A stretch of 64,000 bases of DNA from the NCBI RefSeq assembly GCF_011762095.1, contig NZ_JAASQO010000006.1:62001-126000 (forward strand), written 5' to 3'. Below are positions 25,597 to 34,446 of this stretch, in pieces. Positions within the stretch are counted from its first letter, which is position 1. Every line of letters starts with the position of its first letter. Below the pieces are notes generated by a model that was given only the letters and a program-made list of their open reading frames with translations, had not been told where the DNA came from and searched no databases. This stretch comes from Parvibaculum indicum (GTDB lineage: Bacteria > Pseudomonadota > Alphaproteobacteria > Parvibaculales > Parvibaculaceae). The translations under genes were made by a program, and so were the position numbers.

Positions 25597-27045
25597 TCAG
25601 AGATAGGGTGAGCCAAGGCGGAAGAAAGCGTCACGCAGCTTGATCGAGATGGGACGCGCGGCGAGTTCCTTGCCGGAGACGGGCCGGGCCGACGCGATCT
25701 TGTGTTCGATGATGTCGTCGATCCTGCTTGCCAGCGAGGCACCGTAGCATTCCAGGTTGAATTCGAAATTGAGGCGAAGGCTACGCCCGTCCCAGTTGGC
25801 CGAGCCCAGCATCGACCAGAGCTTGTCCACGGTCATGAGTTTGGAGTGCTCGAAGGGGCCAGGCGTCTTCCAGATGCGGCAGCCCGCGCGGGCAAGCCAT
25901 TCCAGTTGCGGGGTGGCAGCCCAGTCGACGAAGGGCAGATTGTTGGTCTCGGGCAGGACGATGTCGACCTTTACGCCGCGCATGGCGGCGAGCGAGAGAT
26001 TGGTCCGCAAGGTCTGATCGGGGACGAAATAGGGCGTGACGATGCGGATGCAGTGACGGGCTTCGGAGAGCGCGCCGAGCAATGTCCAGCGGATCGGGTT
26101 CATGCCCATATCCGGACCGGCGGGGAGGCCGCGTGCGGTGATCTCGCCGGCTTCCTTCAGTTCCGGAAACCAATCCGGCCCGTCCAGAAGTTCGCCGGTG
26201 GCGAAATTCCATTCATGCGCGAAAGTGTGCATCAGGTGTGCGACCACCGGTCCCTCCACCCGGAAGTGATAGTCGCGGATCGGCTTTCGGGGATCGGAAC
26301 CGATCAAATTCCCCTCTGAGATGTTCATGCCGCCGGTAAAGCCGTGCCGACCGTCAATCACCAGAATTTTCTGATGGTTGCGCATGTTGAGATAGGGCAT
26401 GCGCCAGGGCATGAAGGAATGCAGGTAGCGCGTGTGATTGAGGCCTCGCTCTCTGAGGAGCGGCATGAGAGAGGGATGCGAGTAATAGCAGCCGACGCCG
26501 TCGATCAGGATGCGCACCCGCACGCCGCGTGCCTTTGCCCGTGTCAGGGCGTCGAGCACCATTCGGCCAGCGAGATCGTTGTTGAAGATATAGGTGGAAA
26601 GCGCGACGGAGCGTTGGGCCGTATCGATCGCCTCGACCATGGCGGGATAGGCCTCGTCGCCATTTTCCAGGACGCGGATGGCGTTCCCTCCCTCGAAGCT
26701 TTCCGGCAACACCTTCCAGCCGAAACGGGCAAGGCTCTCCATTTCGCGCACCTGCGGACCGTCCGGCACGGTCTCGCCGGCGACGCGGGCGGGCGGCGGG
26801 ACGGGCAGCAATTCGCCGACATGGCGGGCGCGCAGTTCGCGCGCACGGCGCTGAATGCGGTTGATGCCGAAGATGAGATAGACGAGCCAGCCCAGGAACG
26901 GCACCAGGAGAATGACCGCAAGCCAGCCGGCCGCAGCGCGCTCGTCGCTCTTGGAGAGCATGACATGCACGGCGGCGCCCGCCATCGCGGTGAACTGGAT
27001 AAGGCCGAGAAGCAGGGGCCAGAGATCGGACAGAAAGGTCAGCAT
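25597..27045 (-). CDS. cls: Cardiolipin synthase-like phospholipase D family protein
   Basis: A 482-residue protein with two N-terminal membrane helices (residues 5-27 and 38-60) and two phospholipase D HKD motifs (HQKILVID followed by GFTGGMNIS; HSKLMTVD followed by GSANWDGRS). This is the architecture of bacterial cardiolipin synthase A, which condenses two phosphatidylglycerol molecules at the inner membrane. The start at 27045 is MLTFLSDLW; upstream in-frame residues are not family-like. Confidence 0.93.
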   Translation of the reverse strand: MLTFLSDLWPLLLGLIQFTAMAGAAVHVMLSKSDERAAAGWLAVILLVPFLGWLVYLIFGINRIQRRARELRARHVGELLPVPPPARVAGETVPDGPQVREMESLARFGWKVLPESFEGGNAIRVLENGDEAYPAMVEAIDTAQRSVALSTYIFNNDLAGRMVLDALTRAKARGVRVRILIDGVGCYYSHPSLMPLLRERGLNHTRYLHSFMPWRMPYLNMRNHQKILVIDGRHGFTGGMNISEGNLIGSDPRKPIRDYHFRVEGPVVAHLMHTFAHEWNFATGELLDGPDWFPELKEAGEITARGLPAGPDMGMNPIRWTLLGALSEARHCIRIVTPYFVPDQTLRTNLSLAAMRGVKVDIVLPETNNLPFVDWAATPQLEWLARAGCRIWKTPGPFEHSKLMTVDKLWSMLGSANWDGRSLRLNFEFNLECYGASLASRIDDIIEHKIASARPVSGKELAARPISIKLRDAFFRLGSPYL

Positions 27046-27247
27046 GGCGCGCAAGACTAGTGCATGCGGGTCCGTCTGCCATCCCTCATTGTGTGGCGGT
27101 GCGGTAAGTGTGCGATGCACAAAAATAGAGGGCCTCCGCGGGCCTTGCACAGCCCTACATAGCTGCACGTCATCTCACACGGGAAAACAGTGTCGTGCAT
27201 TACGGTCATGCTGACTCCATCACCTGTCGATGGGGCAGAACAGGATG

Positions 27248-27457
27248 GTCGCACTCAACATGACGAAATACGAAGAAAACGAGCGTGTGCTGCTTTGCTA
27301 TCTGTCCGGCCAGATGAGCGAGCGCCAATGGCAGGCGCATTGTGCGGATCGGGCATTTCGCGGTTGGCTGACAAGTCGGCAGTGCCTCAACAATACCGGC
27401 GCAGACGTCATACCTTTTAGTCGCTCTCGCATGCTGTCGGGATTTAGCGGGACTTAG
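27248..27457 (+). CDS. Small hypothetical protein at the island boundary
   Basis: About 69 residues starting MVALNMTKYEENERVLLCYLSGQMSERQWQAH. The first 45 residues have the composition of a real acidic small protein. The tail after GWLTSR is Ser/Arg-rich and may be non-native, because the relic of a tnpB element begins right at its stop codon. A start at the internal ATG (MTKYEEN) is equally possible. Function unknown. Confidence 0.45.
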   Translation, partial: VALNMTKYEENERVLLCYLSGQMSERQWQAHCADRAFRGWLTSRQCLNNTGADVIPFSRSRMLSGFSGT

Positions 27458-27640
27458 CGTCTTTCCCTCAACCCGAATGAAGGGGATTTTTGCTTGAGAC
27501 CGGCACACGCGATGCCTGGAGAGATTTCCGGTTCGATGGTTCCGCGCGAGGGGATCTCCCCGATGGCCGTGGTCCGGCCTTGAGAATGTTCCGAGTTGCG
27601 TTCGTATTGTCATGGCCGGTGTGACCGCCTATGAAGGGCG
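27454..27640 (-). pseudogene. tnpB: Relic of an IS1341-type element: TnpB C-terminus and right end
   Basis: Read on the minus strand, the fragment encodes GHTGHDNTNATRNILKAGPRPSGR, closely matching the TnpB tail (HADTNAARNILKAGTRPSGR) of the intact copies at 54.8 and 57.5 kb. The right-end signature follows (CAAAAATCCCC ... GGGAAAGACGCTAA; intact copies end GACGTTAA). Everything upstream of the zinc ribbon is lost. Confidence 0.8.
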
Positions 27641-27667
27641 CACAAGACCGGCAAATGATTATGGCGC

Positions 27668-28999
27668 TCATTCGCTCTGCAAGCGGAATCCGCCTCCTTT
27701 GAGCAGGAACGCGTCTCGGTCGGGGACGTCGACATGGAGGTCCAGCGCTTCCGAGATGTGCTCGATCTGATGGGCTACCATATCCCCTAGTAGTTTCGTC
27801 TGTCCGCCCTGCAGGTCGTTTATCTGCATGGCAATACGGTTAAGGAACTCGCCGGTGGTCTTGAGGACTTCATCTTCGCCGGACTTGCCGCGCGCTTTGA
27901 GCCCGATTGCTCGCACGAAGTCGAAGAAGGTGTCGCGCGTAAGCGTATCCGTCGTGTCGGTGGTCCCGATATGCAGTGAGAACCGGTGATCGACATTCGG
28001 GTCGAGAAGAACGGGCACAACGTCATAGAGCGGGGCCAGCTCTGGCGCATTGCCTCGATAGATCAGGGCATGGTTTTTGGCGTGGTTGTCCGTGTTGCCG
28101 AGAGCAAGATTGAGGATGGTCATCTGCAGAAAGAACTGCCGCGCCCTGGCCGGAAGGCGCGTGCGGCCGAGGATCTCGCCTACGGCACGGCCGTTGAAGG
28201 CCCGCCCGGCCTCTCCATCGCGTTCGTATTTGAGGTTCTTCGGCAAGCCTAGCGCCTGGCAGAAGTCCTCCTGATGGATCCGGCTCACCACGCCGTTCTC
28301 GACAGATCGATCGAACCGGGTGACGAGAAGCCCCCGTATATTGTCGATTTCGAGCGGTTCGACATGTGCGACATCGTCGTCATAGACGCGCGCCGTGATC
28401 GACATCAATCGATGCTCCTGATCGACAAGAGCTTCTTCGCCGCGGCGCGGGATCTTGAGAATATGCGTGGTAGGGACGCCGGACCCGTGGCGCGGGATCG
28501 CAAAGGTCCCGTCGGGCAGCATCGTAAGCGCGATCTTGCCCTGGACGCCGGCCAGCGGCGACGGGTCGCGTGTGTCGGCCGGCAGACGCCGGTCGTCGCG
28601 AAGGGAGCGCATGATCCCGGCGAGATCGTCCTCGCTCAATGCGTCGTAGTCTTTATCCAGGTGCCCGGGCTTCTTTCCCGGCCCTTCGCCGGCAGGCACA
28701 CATGAAATCGCGCCGGGGCAGTCGCGGCCGAGGTGATAAAGCAGGCCCGCAATGTCTGACCGGTCGATGTTGTGCTTTGCCATCACTGCGTCGAGGGAGG
28801 CGTTCTCCTGCAGCAGATTGTCGAAGAAGGCGCGCGCCGCGCTGTCCTTGAAGCTTTCGCGTTCAAGCGGCAGGGCGAGTGAGATCGGACGTCCGGCGTC
28901 CGCGGTGTAGCGGAACGACAGGGCGCCCTGCTCGTCACCGGTCAGCTGTCCGGCCGGGCGGTCCTCGCCTTCGAGGAAGACATCGATTTCGTGCGTCAT
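27668..28999 (-). CDS. hipA: HipA family serine/threonine kinase toxin (copy 1)
   Basis: A 443-residue HipA kinase, the toxin of a type II toxin-antitoxin pair. It has the N-terminal couple-type domain (VFLEGEDRPAGQLTGDEQGALSFRY), a glycine-rich/substrate region (PLAGVQGKIALT) and the catalytic motif LALGNTDNHAKNHALI. In characterised HipA the kinase phosphorylates glutamyl-tRNA synthetase and triggers persistence. Its ATG overlaps the hipB stop by four bases. It is paralogous to the copy at 60949-62277. Confidence 0.95.
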   Translation of the reverse strand: MTHEIDVFLEGEDRPAGQLTGDEQGALSFRYTADAGRPISLALPLERESFKDSAARAFFDNLLQENASLDAVMAKHNIDRSDIAGLLYHLGRDCPGAISCVPAGEGPGKKPGHLDKDYDALSEDDLAGIMRSLRDDRRLPADTRDPSPLAGVQGKIALTMLPDGTFAIPRHGSGVPTTHILKIPRRGEEALVDQEHRLMSITARVYDDDVAHVEPLEIDNIRGLLVTRFDRSVENGVVSRIHQEDFCQALGLPKNLKYERDGEAGRAFNGRAVGEILGRTRLPARARQFFLQMTILNLALGNTDNHAKNHALIYRGNAPELAPLYDVVPVLLDPNVDHRFSLHIGTTDTTDTLTRDTFFDFVRAIGLKARGKSGEDEVLKTTGEFLNRIAMQINDLQGGQTKLLGDMVAHQIEHISEALDLHVDVPDRDAFLLKGGGFRLQSE

Positions 29000-29220
29000 G
29001 ATCTCGGTTCCATGCGCAGTTCGAGCCCGAGCTCGCTGGCGGCGCCCAATGCCATCTCGATGGACACCCCGCGTTCTCCGTTTTCGAGGGCAGAGACAAG
29101 GCGCCGCGTCGTGCCCATCGCCGTTGCGAGCTCAGCCTGGGTCAATTTCGCCGCTTTCCGCTGGCGGCGGATTTCAGCCCCGAACCCCTTGGCTGTCGAA
29201 ATCGAAGCGAGAAAATCCAT
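28996..29220 (-). CDS. hipB: HipB antitoxin (copy 1)
   Basis: A 74-residue XRE-type helix-turn-helix protein (IRRQRKAAKLTQAELATAMGTTRRLVSALENGERGVSIE). It neutralises HipA and represses the operon. The start at 29220 (MDFLASIS) fits the paralogue at 60728; upstream in-frame sequence is operator DNA. It is the first gene of the hipBA operon. Confidence 0.93.
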   Translation of the reverse strand: MDFLASISTAKGFGAEIRRQRKAAKLTQAELATAMGTTRRLVSALENGERGVSIEMALGAASELGLELRMEPRS

Positions 29221-29247
29221 GATCAAGCCTTCAGTGTGAGACAAATA

Positions 29248-29265
29248 TATCCCATATACAGGATG
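29248..29265. promoter_or_regulatory. HipB operator TATCC-N8-GGATG
   Basis: TATCC at 29248-29252 and GGATG at 29261-29265, spaced by eight bases, match the E. coli HipB operator pattern TATCC-N8-GGATA. The same site occurs before the second hipBA locus at 60682-60699. Confidence 0.75.
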
Positions 29266-29764
29266 TTTGTAAGAATTCAAGAGAAATGAGACGAATATGG
29301 CGCAGAGGAAGAGTTGTCGCCTCATGATGACGGTATGAGACGAATATGGCGCATTTATTATCTTCTTTGGGGCCCTGATCATGATCGTCATCACCGGTGC
29401 GATGACGATCAACCTGGTGGTCATGTGCAAGCTCGGCGTGCCGGGTCGGTCCGGTAGCCTGTGTCATTATGGAGTTCGCGCTTTTACCGACGCTCCGGGC
29501 GACGTTATCCACTCTTTTCAACTTCAAGACGTCACCGGCCGGTGAGCGGGGTCACATGCCCGCCGCTCTTGAGCGGAAATGTCTGTCATCGGGTCGATCG
29601 TCATGCAGCGGATCGAGTGCCCGAGACCGCAGAGCGCACGATTACCAGCCGAAAAGGGAATCGCCATCGGGTGGGAAGCGATGCAGCTCTCCTTTCTTGC
29701 AAAAAGTGGCGTCAGGCTTGTCCTGCACCGGAGCCCTGCTCCTACTGGAAAGGCAAAATGGAGA
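29266..29764. other. hipBA upstream region and gap before the recombinase
   Basis: This stretch holds two direct copies of a 19-base motif (29286-29304 and 29335-29353, core GAATATGGCGCA). A near-identical copy lies at 60643-60661 before the second hipBA locus, in the same orientation relative to hipB, so it is probably part of hipBA control. A hydrophobic 54-residue frame (29381-29545, MIVITGAMTINLVVMCK) could be a small membrane peptide or a relic; I would not defend it as a gene. Confidence 0.45.
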
Positions 29765-32356
29765 ATGATGATGAATTCGGGATCAGAGGCGGATCGTCGC
29801 CGCGGAGACAACGGGGCTGGCAGCCAGGCCGGCGTTCGCGCGGGCCGCGAGAATTCAAGGAAGGCCGCGCATGTCAGTGCTGGGGATCGAGCCGGTTCCA
29901 GATCTGGAGGCACTCCTGTCGGGCCGTCGGTTTCGAATAAAACCGGGGCCAAGCCGACCGCCAAACAGCCTGGTCAGAAACAGCCCAGCCAGAAACAGCC
30001 GAGACAGGAAAGGCCCAGCCAGGAACGGGCCAGAAAGAGAGCACCCGTTTCGAAAGGGCCAGATGCGAAACAACCGCGCCTGATGTGGAAAATCCGGATA
30101 TGGCGGTTTGCGAAGCAGGCTTTTACGAAATGGACGGATCTGTACGCCGCCATTGCGCAGCGTATCCTCGACAAACCGGCCGGGCAGCAACGGGCTGTGA
30201 AGCATGCAGGCACTTCCAAACCGCACCGGATGAAAGATGCGACCAAGGCGAAACCGCGTATCGATGAAAAGAAGCGGACGAGTGAGGTAGTGACAAATTC
30301 GACTGCGACGAAGGAAAATCAGACCGCCTTGAAATCGGCGACGGTGCATTCAACCGCAGAGAAGCCTGCAACGGATACGGAGGTGGCGCAAAAGTCGGCC
30401 GCCGTGGCACCTGCCCGAAAGGTTTCGAAGCAGGACGAGCCTTCTGGGGCACATAGGGTGTCCGGTGAGCCGGATGCCGCCCCGGTGAAAGCGCCAGGGG
30501 CGGGGGCGACGCCGGACAGCCCGCGCCGCTGGGGCACGCCGGACTACGAACGTCTCGGCGCAGTAAACCGAGATCCGCTGGACCTGCGCCGGGCTGACGG
30601 CACCAGGATTTCAAGGTTCGCCAAAGGCGGTCTCTACAATCCGGACGGGACACGGGACAATGCGGATATCCTGGCGCGCGAAGGGATCCAGTTCCAGGGC
30701 ATGGTGTTCTCGGGCCTCGCGGAGAGAGCCCTGCGTGCCAAGATCAATACCCGCGAAGCCGGCGATCCGATCGATGCGCCCGGGCTACCGAGCGAGAACG
30801 AGCTGCTCGATCGCGCCCTCGCGCATCATGCCAAGCTCGCCGTCGACGCCGCGATGGCCAAGATCGAGGCCAGGAAGGCAGAGGAAGAAGAAGCCCGCGA
30901 ATACGCCTATGTGAACCAGCCGCCCAAACCGGCCCCTACCCAAACGTCCGGGACCGGAATGAAGGAGCCCGGAGGAAAGACTGGAGCCGGTGAGCCGGAC
31001 CGGCAGATGCCGACCTCGGGCGCCGACGCCGAGCCGATCCTGCGGATTGAGGGAGAGGACGCCTACATCGCCGCGCTGGACGAGCTCACCTTTATCGGGC
31101 CGGTCCGCAGCCATCTGTCCCCACCGCTGTGCCGCCGGACGCAGACCCTGATCGAAGCGGCGCGCGCGCAGATCAAGCTGCGCGAGGCCGCCTATGTCCC
31201 CGAAGAAGCCGAGATGGAGCCCTGGGACAATTACGACCCGGACCCGGACGCCCACACGCTGCGCCGGTGCCGCGACCTCATTCACCGCTACCGCCGTCTC
31301 ACCGGGATCACGCCGGACGATCAGGACGACATCGATCTTGATGCGGTCGAATTCGTACACTGGGTCCTTGTTGATGCGAAGCAAAAGTGCGCGAGCGTGC
31401 AAAAGGACGTCCTCGACGCGCTCTGGAACGGCATGGACCACTACATTCGACACAATCTGAGAGCGGCACGGGTAATGATGAATGCGAGCCGGATCGAATT
31501 CTCCGAAAAGGCAGAGCATACCGCCTATATGGGCAGGACGGACCGGGCCGCCGCCGCGGCGGAATGGAGCCCGGAAGGATCCGGCGACTTCGCGCATCCG
31601 GACCGGCATCTGCCCTGGGACGATTTCGATTCCATCATGACCGAGCTCGAACGGCGCTCCTCTGTCGGTGCCGCGCGGACCCGGCTCTGGCTGCAGGCCT
31701 CGTTCGCGGTGGGATTGCGGCCGATCGAATGGCTCTATACCGATATCCACAGTTTCGAGATGGAAGGCCGCAAACGCGACTTCCTCGTCGTCATGAACGC
31801 CAAGCTCAGCGTATATCCCAGGAGCTCGGTCTCGCGGGCCATCGATATCACCGAGCTCGAGCCGTTCTGGCGCAAGCCCATGGACGACATGGTCAAGCAC
31901 GGCCGCACCTGGGACGAGCCGGCGGAGTTCATCAAGGAATACCGTCTCGTGAAAACCACCCTCGTCCGTATCCAGAAGAAGATCTGGGGCGAGGTGCGCT
32001 ACTCACTTTATTCCTGCCGGCGCCAGTTCATCGCAAACCAGAAAACCATGCTGAACCCGGTCGAGCTCGCCGCCGTTACCGGCCATTGCGATACGACATC
32101 CCAGGCCAGCGGCTATCCCGGCGCCCAGTACGCATGGGCCGCCCGCCGGATCGGCGTGGTGTACCCGAACCCGGACGAAGTGTTCCACCTGCGCTCCCAT
32201 GAAATCGCCAAAAAGGATCGCGGCCGCGTGCGACTCGGCAAGCCCCGCCTGCCGGGCAATTTCGAAATGAAGCAGATCCAACCGTTCCTGGATGCAATCG
32301 AACGCGAAACACCGCGCCCCGACACGAGCCCCCTCAAAGGGATCGCACTCGGATAG
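29765..32356 (+). CDS. Large divergent tyrosine recombinase-like protein
   Basis: About 863 residues. The first third is a low-complexity basic region rich in Lys, Gln, Pro and Ser (KQPGQKQPSQKQPRQERPSQ-type repeats). The C-terminal domain has the marks of a tyrosine recombinase: GLRPIEWLY (Arg I), SLYSCRRQFIAN (box II with Arg), AAVTGHCDTTSQASGY (His/Arg box and a Tyr). The spacing is unusual and a canonical HxxR is not clear. The start is uncertain: 29765 (MMMNSG) or 29579. It is followed by four iterons. It probably mobilises or maintains the island, but this is inference. Confidence 0.65.
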   Translation: MMMNSGSEADRRRGDNGAGSQAGVRAGRENSRKAAHVSAGDRAGSRSGGTPVGPSVSNKTGAKPTAKQPGQKQPSQKQPRQERPSQERARKRAPVSKGPDAKQPRLMWKIRIWRFAKQAFTKWTDLYAAIAQRILDKPAGQQRAVKHAGTSKPHRMKDATKAKPRIDEKKRTSEVVTNSTATKENQTALKSATVHSTAEKPATDTEVAQKSAAVAPARKVSKQDEPSGAHRVSGEPDAAPVKAPGAGATPDSPRRWGTPDYERLGAVNRDPLDLRRADGTRISRFAKGGLYNPDGTRDNADILAREGIQFQGMVFSGLAERALRAKINTREAGDPIDAPGLPSENELLDRALAHHAKLAVDAAMAKIEARKAEEEEAREYAYVNQPPKPAPTQTSGTGMKEPGGKTGAGEPDRQMPTSGADAEPILRIEGEDAYIAALDELTFIGPVRSHLSPPLCRRTQTLIEAARAQIKLREAAYVPEEAEMEPWDNYDPDPDAHTLRRCRDLIHRYRRLTGITPDDQDDIDLDAVEFVHWVLVDAKQKCASVQKDVLDALWNGMDHYIRHNLRAARVMMNASRIEFSEKAEHTAYMGRTDRAAAAAEWSPEGSGDFAHPDRHLPWDDFDSIMTELERRSSVGAARTRLWLQASFAVGLRPIEWLYTDIHSFEMEGRKRDFLVVMNAKLSVYPRSSVSRAIDITELEPFWRKPMDDMVKHGRTWDEPAEFIKEYRLVKTTLVRIQKKIWGEVRYSLYSCRRQFIANQKTMLNPVELAAVTGHCDTTSQASGYPGAQYAWAARRIGVVYPNPDEVFHLRSHEIAKKDRGRVRLGKPRLPGNFEMKQIQPFLDAIERETPRPDTSPLKGIALG

Positions 32357-32376
32357 GCCGGGCGGCGCGGGAAGCG

Positions 32377-32456
32377 GTTCAACTCACTTGAATCGAGTTC
32401 AATCTATTTGAACCGGGGTCAACTCACTTGATCCCGGTTCAAATCATTTGACCCGC
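32377..32456. repeat. Four tandem 20-bp iterons
   Basis: Four imperfect direct repeats of exactly 20 bases start at 32377, 32397, 32417 and 32437. Each fits G(T/G)TCAA-N5-TTGA followed by a short variable tail, so each unit also has dyad symmetry (TCAA...TTGA). They lie 20 bases past the recombinase stop and could be recombinase arm sites, a replication-initiator site or a regulator array. Confidence 0.8.
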
Positions 32457-32581
32457 ACTGGATTCGCGCCGCTCGCCGCGGCCGGGGTTCCCGGGCGAGT
32501 GCGCCGGAAACGGATGACGCAACCAGCGCATCGGCATCGCCCTTTGCATCCCCCGCATCACCAACACAGGAGACCTGAACC

Positions 32582-32899
32582 GTGCAGATCAGACACTTCA
32601 TCCTCGCCAAGGATGGCGGCTGGACCGGCTCCATCCGGACGCTCACCATCGACGCCAAGGTCCGGCTAGTCCCCAACGACGATCGCAATGGCGACAACGC
32701 CCCGGCATTCCGCGCGCTCGTCGGAAACGCCCGCATTGGTGACGCCTGGGATGCGCGGACGGCAGGCGATAACCCGAGATATTATCTCCGTGTCCGCCTC
32801 GACGACCCGAGCCTGACCGCGCCACTCAGACTGTCCTTGTTCCCGTGCGACGAGGGCCGCAAGGCGCGGTTGGTGTGGAACAGAGGGAAGGAACGGTAG
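32582..32899 (+). CDS. DUF736 family protein
   Basis: A 105-residue protein with the DUF736 pattern: GGWTGSIRTLTIDAKVRLVPND, GDNAPAFRALVG, IGDAWDA and YYLRVRLDDPSLTAPL. DUF736 genes are common on conjugative plasmids and integrative elements of alphaproteobacteria; no function is established. The start is GTG at 32582. A second, broken DUF736 tail lies at 33688-33770. Confidence 0.85.
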   Translation: MQIRHFILAKDGGWTGSIRTLTIDAKVRLVPNDDRNGDNAPAFRALVGNARIGDAWDARTAGDNPRYYLRVRLDDPSLTAPLRLSLFPCDEGRKARLVWNRGKER

Positions 32900-33022
32900 C
32901 ACATGCGCGCCGCTTGGGTGAGCAGGATCGTTTGGCCTGCCTATGTTGACGAAACCGCCGTCTGATCCACCCGGAATCGAGATAAGAAGGGTCTGCGAGA
33001 GGTGAAATCGAGGAAGCTTTCC

Positions 33023-33673
33023 ATGGCGAGGACAACGGAAACCGGTGCTGGTAGCTACGATGAAAACGTGAAACGGATTGAGGTCATTCAGACCGGTCTT
33101 AGTGAATTCTGGAAAGACGCCGAGGGCTGGGCTCCGTCAAATGTCGCTGCGCTGCTGGACAAGTCCCGCCTGGACTGGCTCCCATCTCTTGCTACGGCCC
33201 TCAATCATTGGTCCAAAGATGGAGACTTGTCGCCAGGAGAATTGATCCTGGCCTGGGCAAATCTCGGTAGCCTGCTGGAAGGGACACTGAAGCTGTTCCT
33301 TGCGGTCTATCTCGCTGACTACGAGAACGATGCGGAACTGCTAAAGGCATTGAACATCATATACAGGAAAGGGTCTAAGAAGGACGATCCGAAGTCGCCT
33401 GATGAACTGACCTTGGAACCTATCCGACAATTCTGCAAAAAGCGGAAGCTTCTGAAAGCGGAGGAGTTGGAATTTCTGCACCAAGTGCAGAACTACCGAA
33501 ACCTGATTCATGCCTTCAAGGACAAACCACTCGGCACGACGGAGGACTTTCGGAATGCAGTTGGCGTCTACCTGACGTTCATCGCCGGCCTTGCGACGAG
33601 GCTGCCGTATCCAGGAGAACTCAGCTTCCACTGGCTCGATCTGGCGGGTCGTATATGGGCACAAAATGTCTGA
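33023..33673 (+). CDS. Hypothetical helical protein with HEPN-like RNxxH motif
   Basis: About 216 residues, mostly helical. A LHQVQNYRNLIHAFKD segment near residue 160 resembles the catalytic RNxxxH of HEPN ribonucleases, though the spacing is one residue short. The ATG at 33023 has GAGGAA eight bases upstream; GTG at 33002 is an alternative. It lies between the DUF736 gene and an AbiE toxin-antitoxin pair. HEPN nuclease function would fit the context but is unproved. Confidence 0.6.
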   Translation: MARTTETGAGSYDENVKRIEVIQTGLSEFWKDAEGWAPSNVAALLDKSRLDWLPSLATALNHWSKDGDLSPGELILAWANLGSLLEGTLKLFLAVYLADYENDAELLKALNIIYRKGSKKDDPKSPDELTLEPIRQFCKKRKLLKAEELEFLHQVQNYRNLIHAFKDKPLGTTEDFRNAVGVYLTFIAGLATRLPYPGELSFHWLDLAGRIWAQNV

Positions 33674-33687
33674 AGGAGGTGTTTGGA

Positions 33688-33770
33688 GGTGCGCAGGCCT
33701 CCGGCGACAATCCGCGTTACTTTCTCCGCATCCACCTCGATGACCCGAGCCTGCCCGCTTCCGGTTGCAG
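33688..33770 (+). pseudogene. DUF736 gene tail relic
   Basis: The frame encodes QASGDNPRYFLRIHLDDPSLPA, matching the end of the intact DUF736 protein (TAGDNPRYYLRVRLDDPSLTA). No start or upstream half remains. The intergenic part after it is AT-rich and probably holds the promoter of the following AbiEi gene. Confidence 0.75.
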
Positions 33771-33831
33771 GATCCCGCTGCCTATGAGACAAAGTCTCGG
33801 CATTTATATATTATTGCTGAGCATAAGAAAC

Positions 33832-34446
33832 ATGGCTAGGACGGCTCACGGAACGCTGAAAGATCGCGCGCTCACCATCGCCAGGGAGCACGGCATCGCG
33901 CGTGCGCGCGATTTCGATGCGAAGGGTGTTCCGCGCGCCTATCTGGGCCGACTGCTGGATGAAGGCCTTCTTGTGCGCACGAGTCGCGGTCTCTATCAGC
34001 TTGCCGATGCGGAATGGTCCGAGTCCCATAGCCTCGCCGAAGCCGCGCGGGCCGTACCGCACGGTGCCATCTGCCTGCTCTCCGCGCTCAGATTCCATGA
34101 ACTCACGACACAACTGCCGCATCAGGTGTGGATGCTGATAGGTCACAAGAAATGGGCGCCCAAAAACCCACCGGTGTCCCTGCGCATTATCCGAGCCACC
34201 GGCGAAGCCCTGACGGCGGGCGTCGAAAGGCATACAATCGAGCAGGTGGAAGTGCCCATCACAAATCCGGCCAAGACGGTCGTCGATTGTTTCAAATACC
34301 GCAGCCAGGTCGGTCTCGATGTGGCCATCGAAGCGCTGAGAGACTGTCTCCGAAGCCGCCGGGCCACGGTCGATGACATTTGGCATTTTGCCACCATCGA
34401 CCGTGTACAGAACGTGATGCGGCCCTATATCGAGGCCACGGTATGA
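33832..34446 (+). CDS. AbiEi-type antitoxin of a type IV toxin-antitoxin pair
   Basis: A 204-residue protein with an N-terminal winged-helix (residues 1-60, ARDFDAKGVPRAYLGRLLDEGLLVRTSRGLYQLAD) and a C-terminal antitoxin domain (AICLLSALRFHELTTQLPHQVWMLI...TNPAKTVVDCFKYR). AbiEi represses its own operon and counteracts the nucleotidyltransferase toxin. Its stop overlaps the toxin ATG by four bases. Confidence 0.9.
   Translation: MARTAHGTLKDRALTIAREHGIARARDFDAKGVPRAYLGRLLDEGLLVRTSRGLYQLADAEWSESHSLAEAARAVPHGAICLLSALRFHELTTQLPHQVWMLIGHKKWAPKNPPVSLRIIRATGEALTAGVERHTIEQVEVPITNPAKTVVDCFKYRSQVGLDVAIEALRDCLRSRRATVDDIWHFATIDRVQNVMRPYIEATV

Noticed and set aside
32377-32456. CRISPR array
   Set aside because: The four repeats are contiguous with no spacers and no cas genes nearby, so this is an iteron array.
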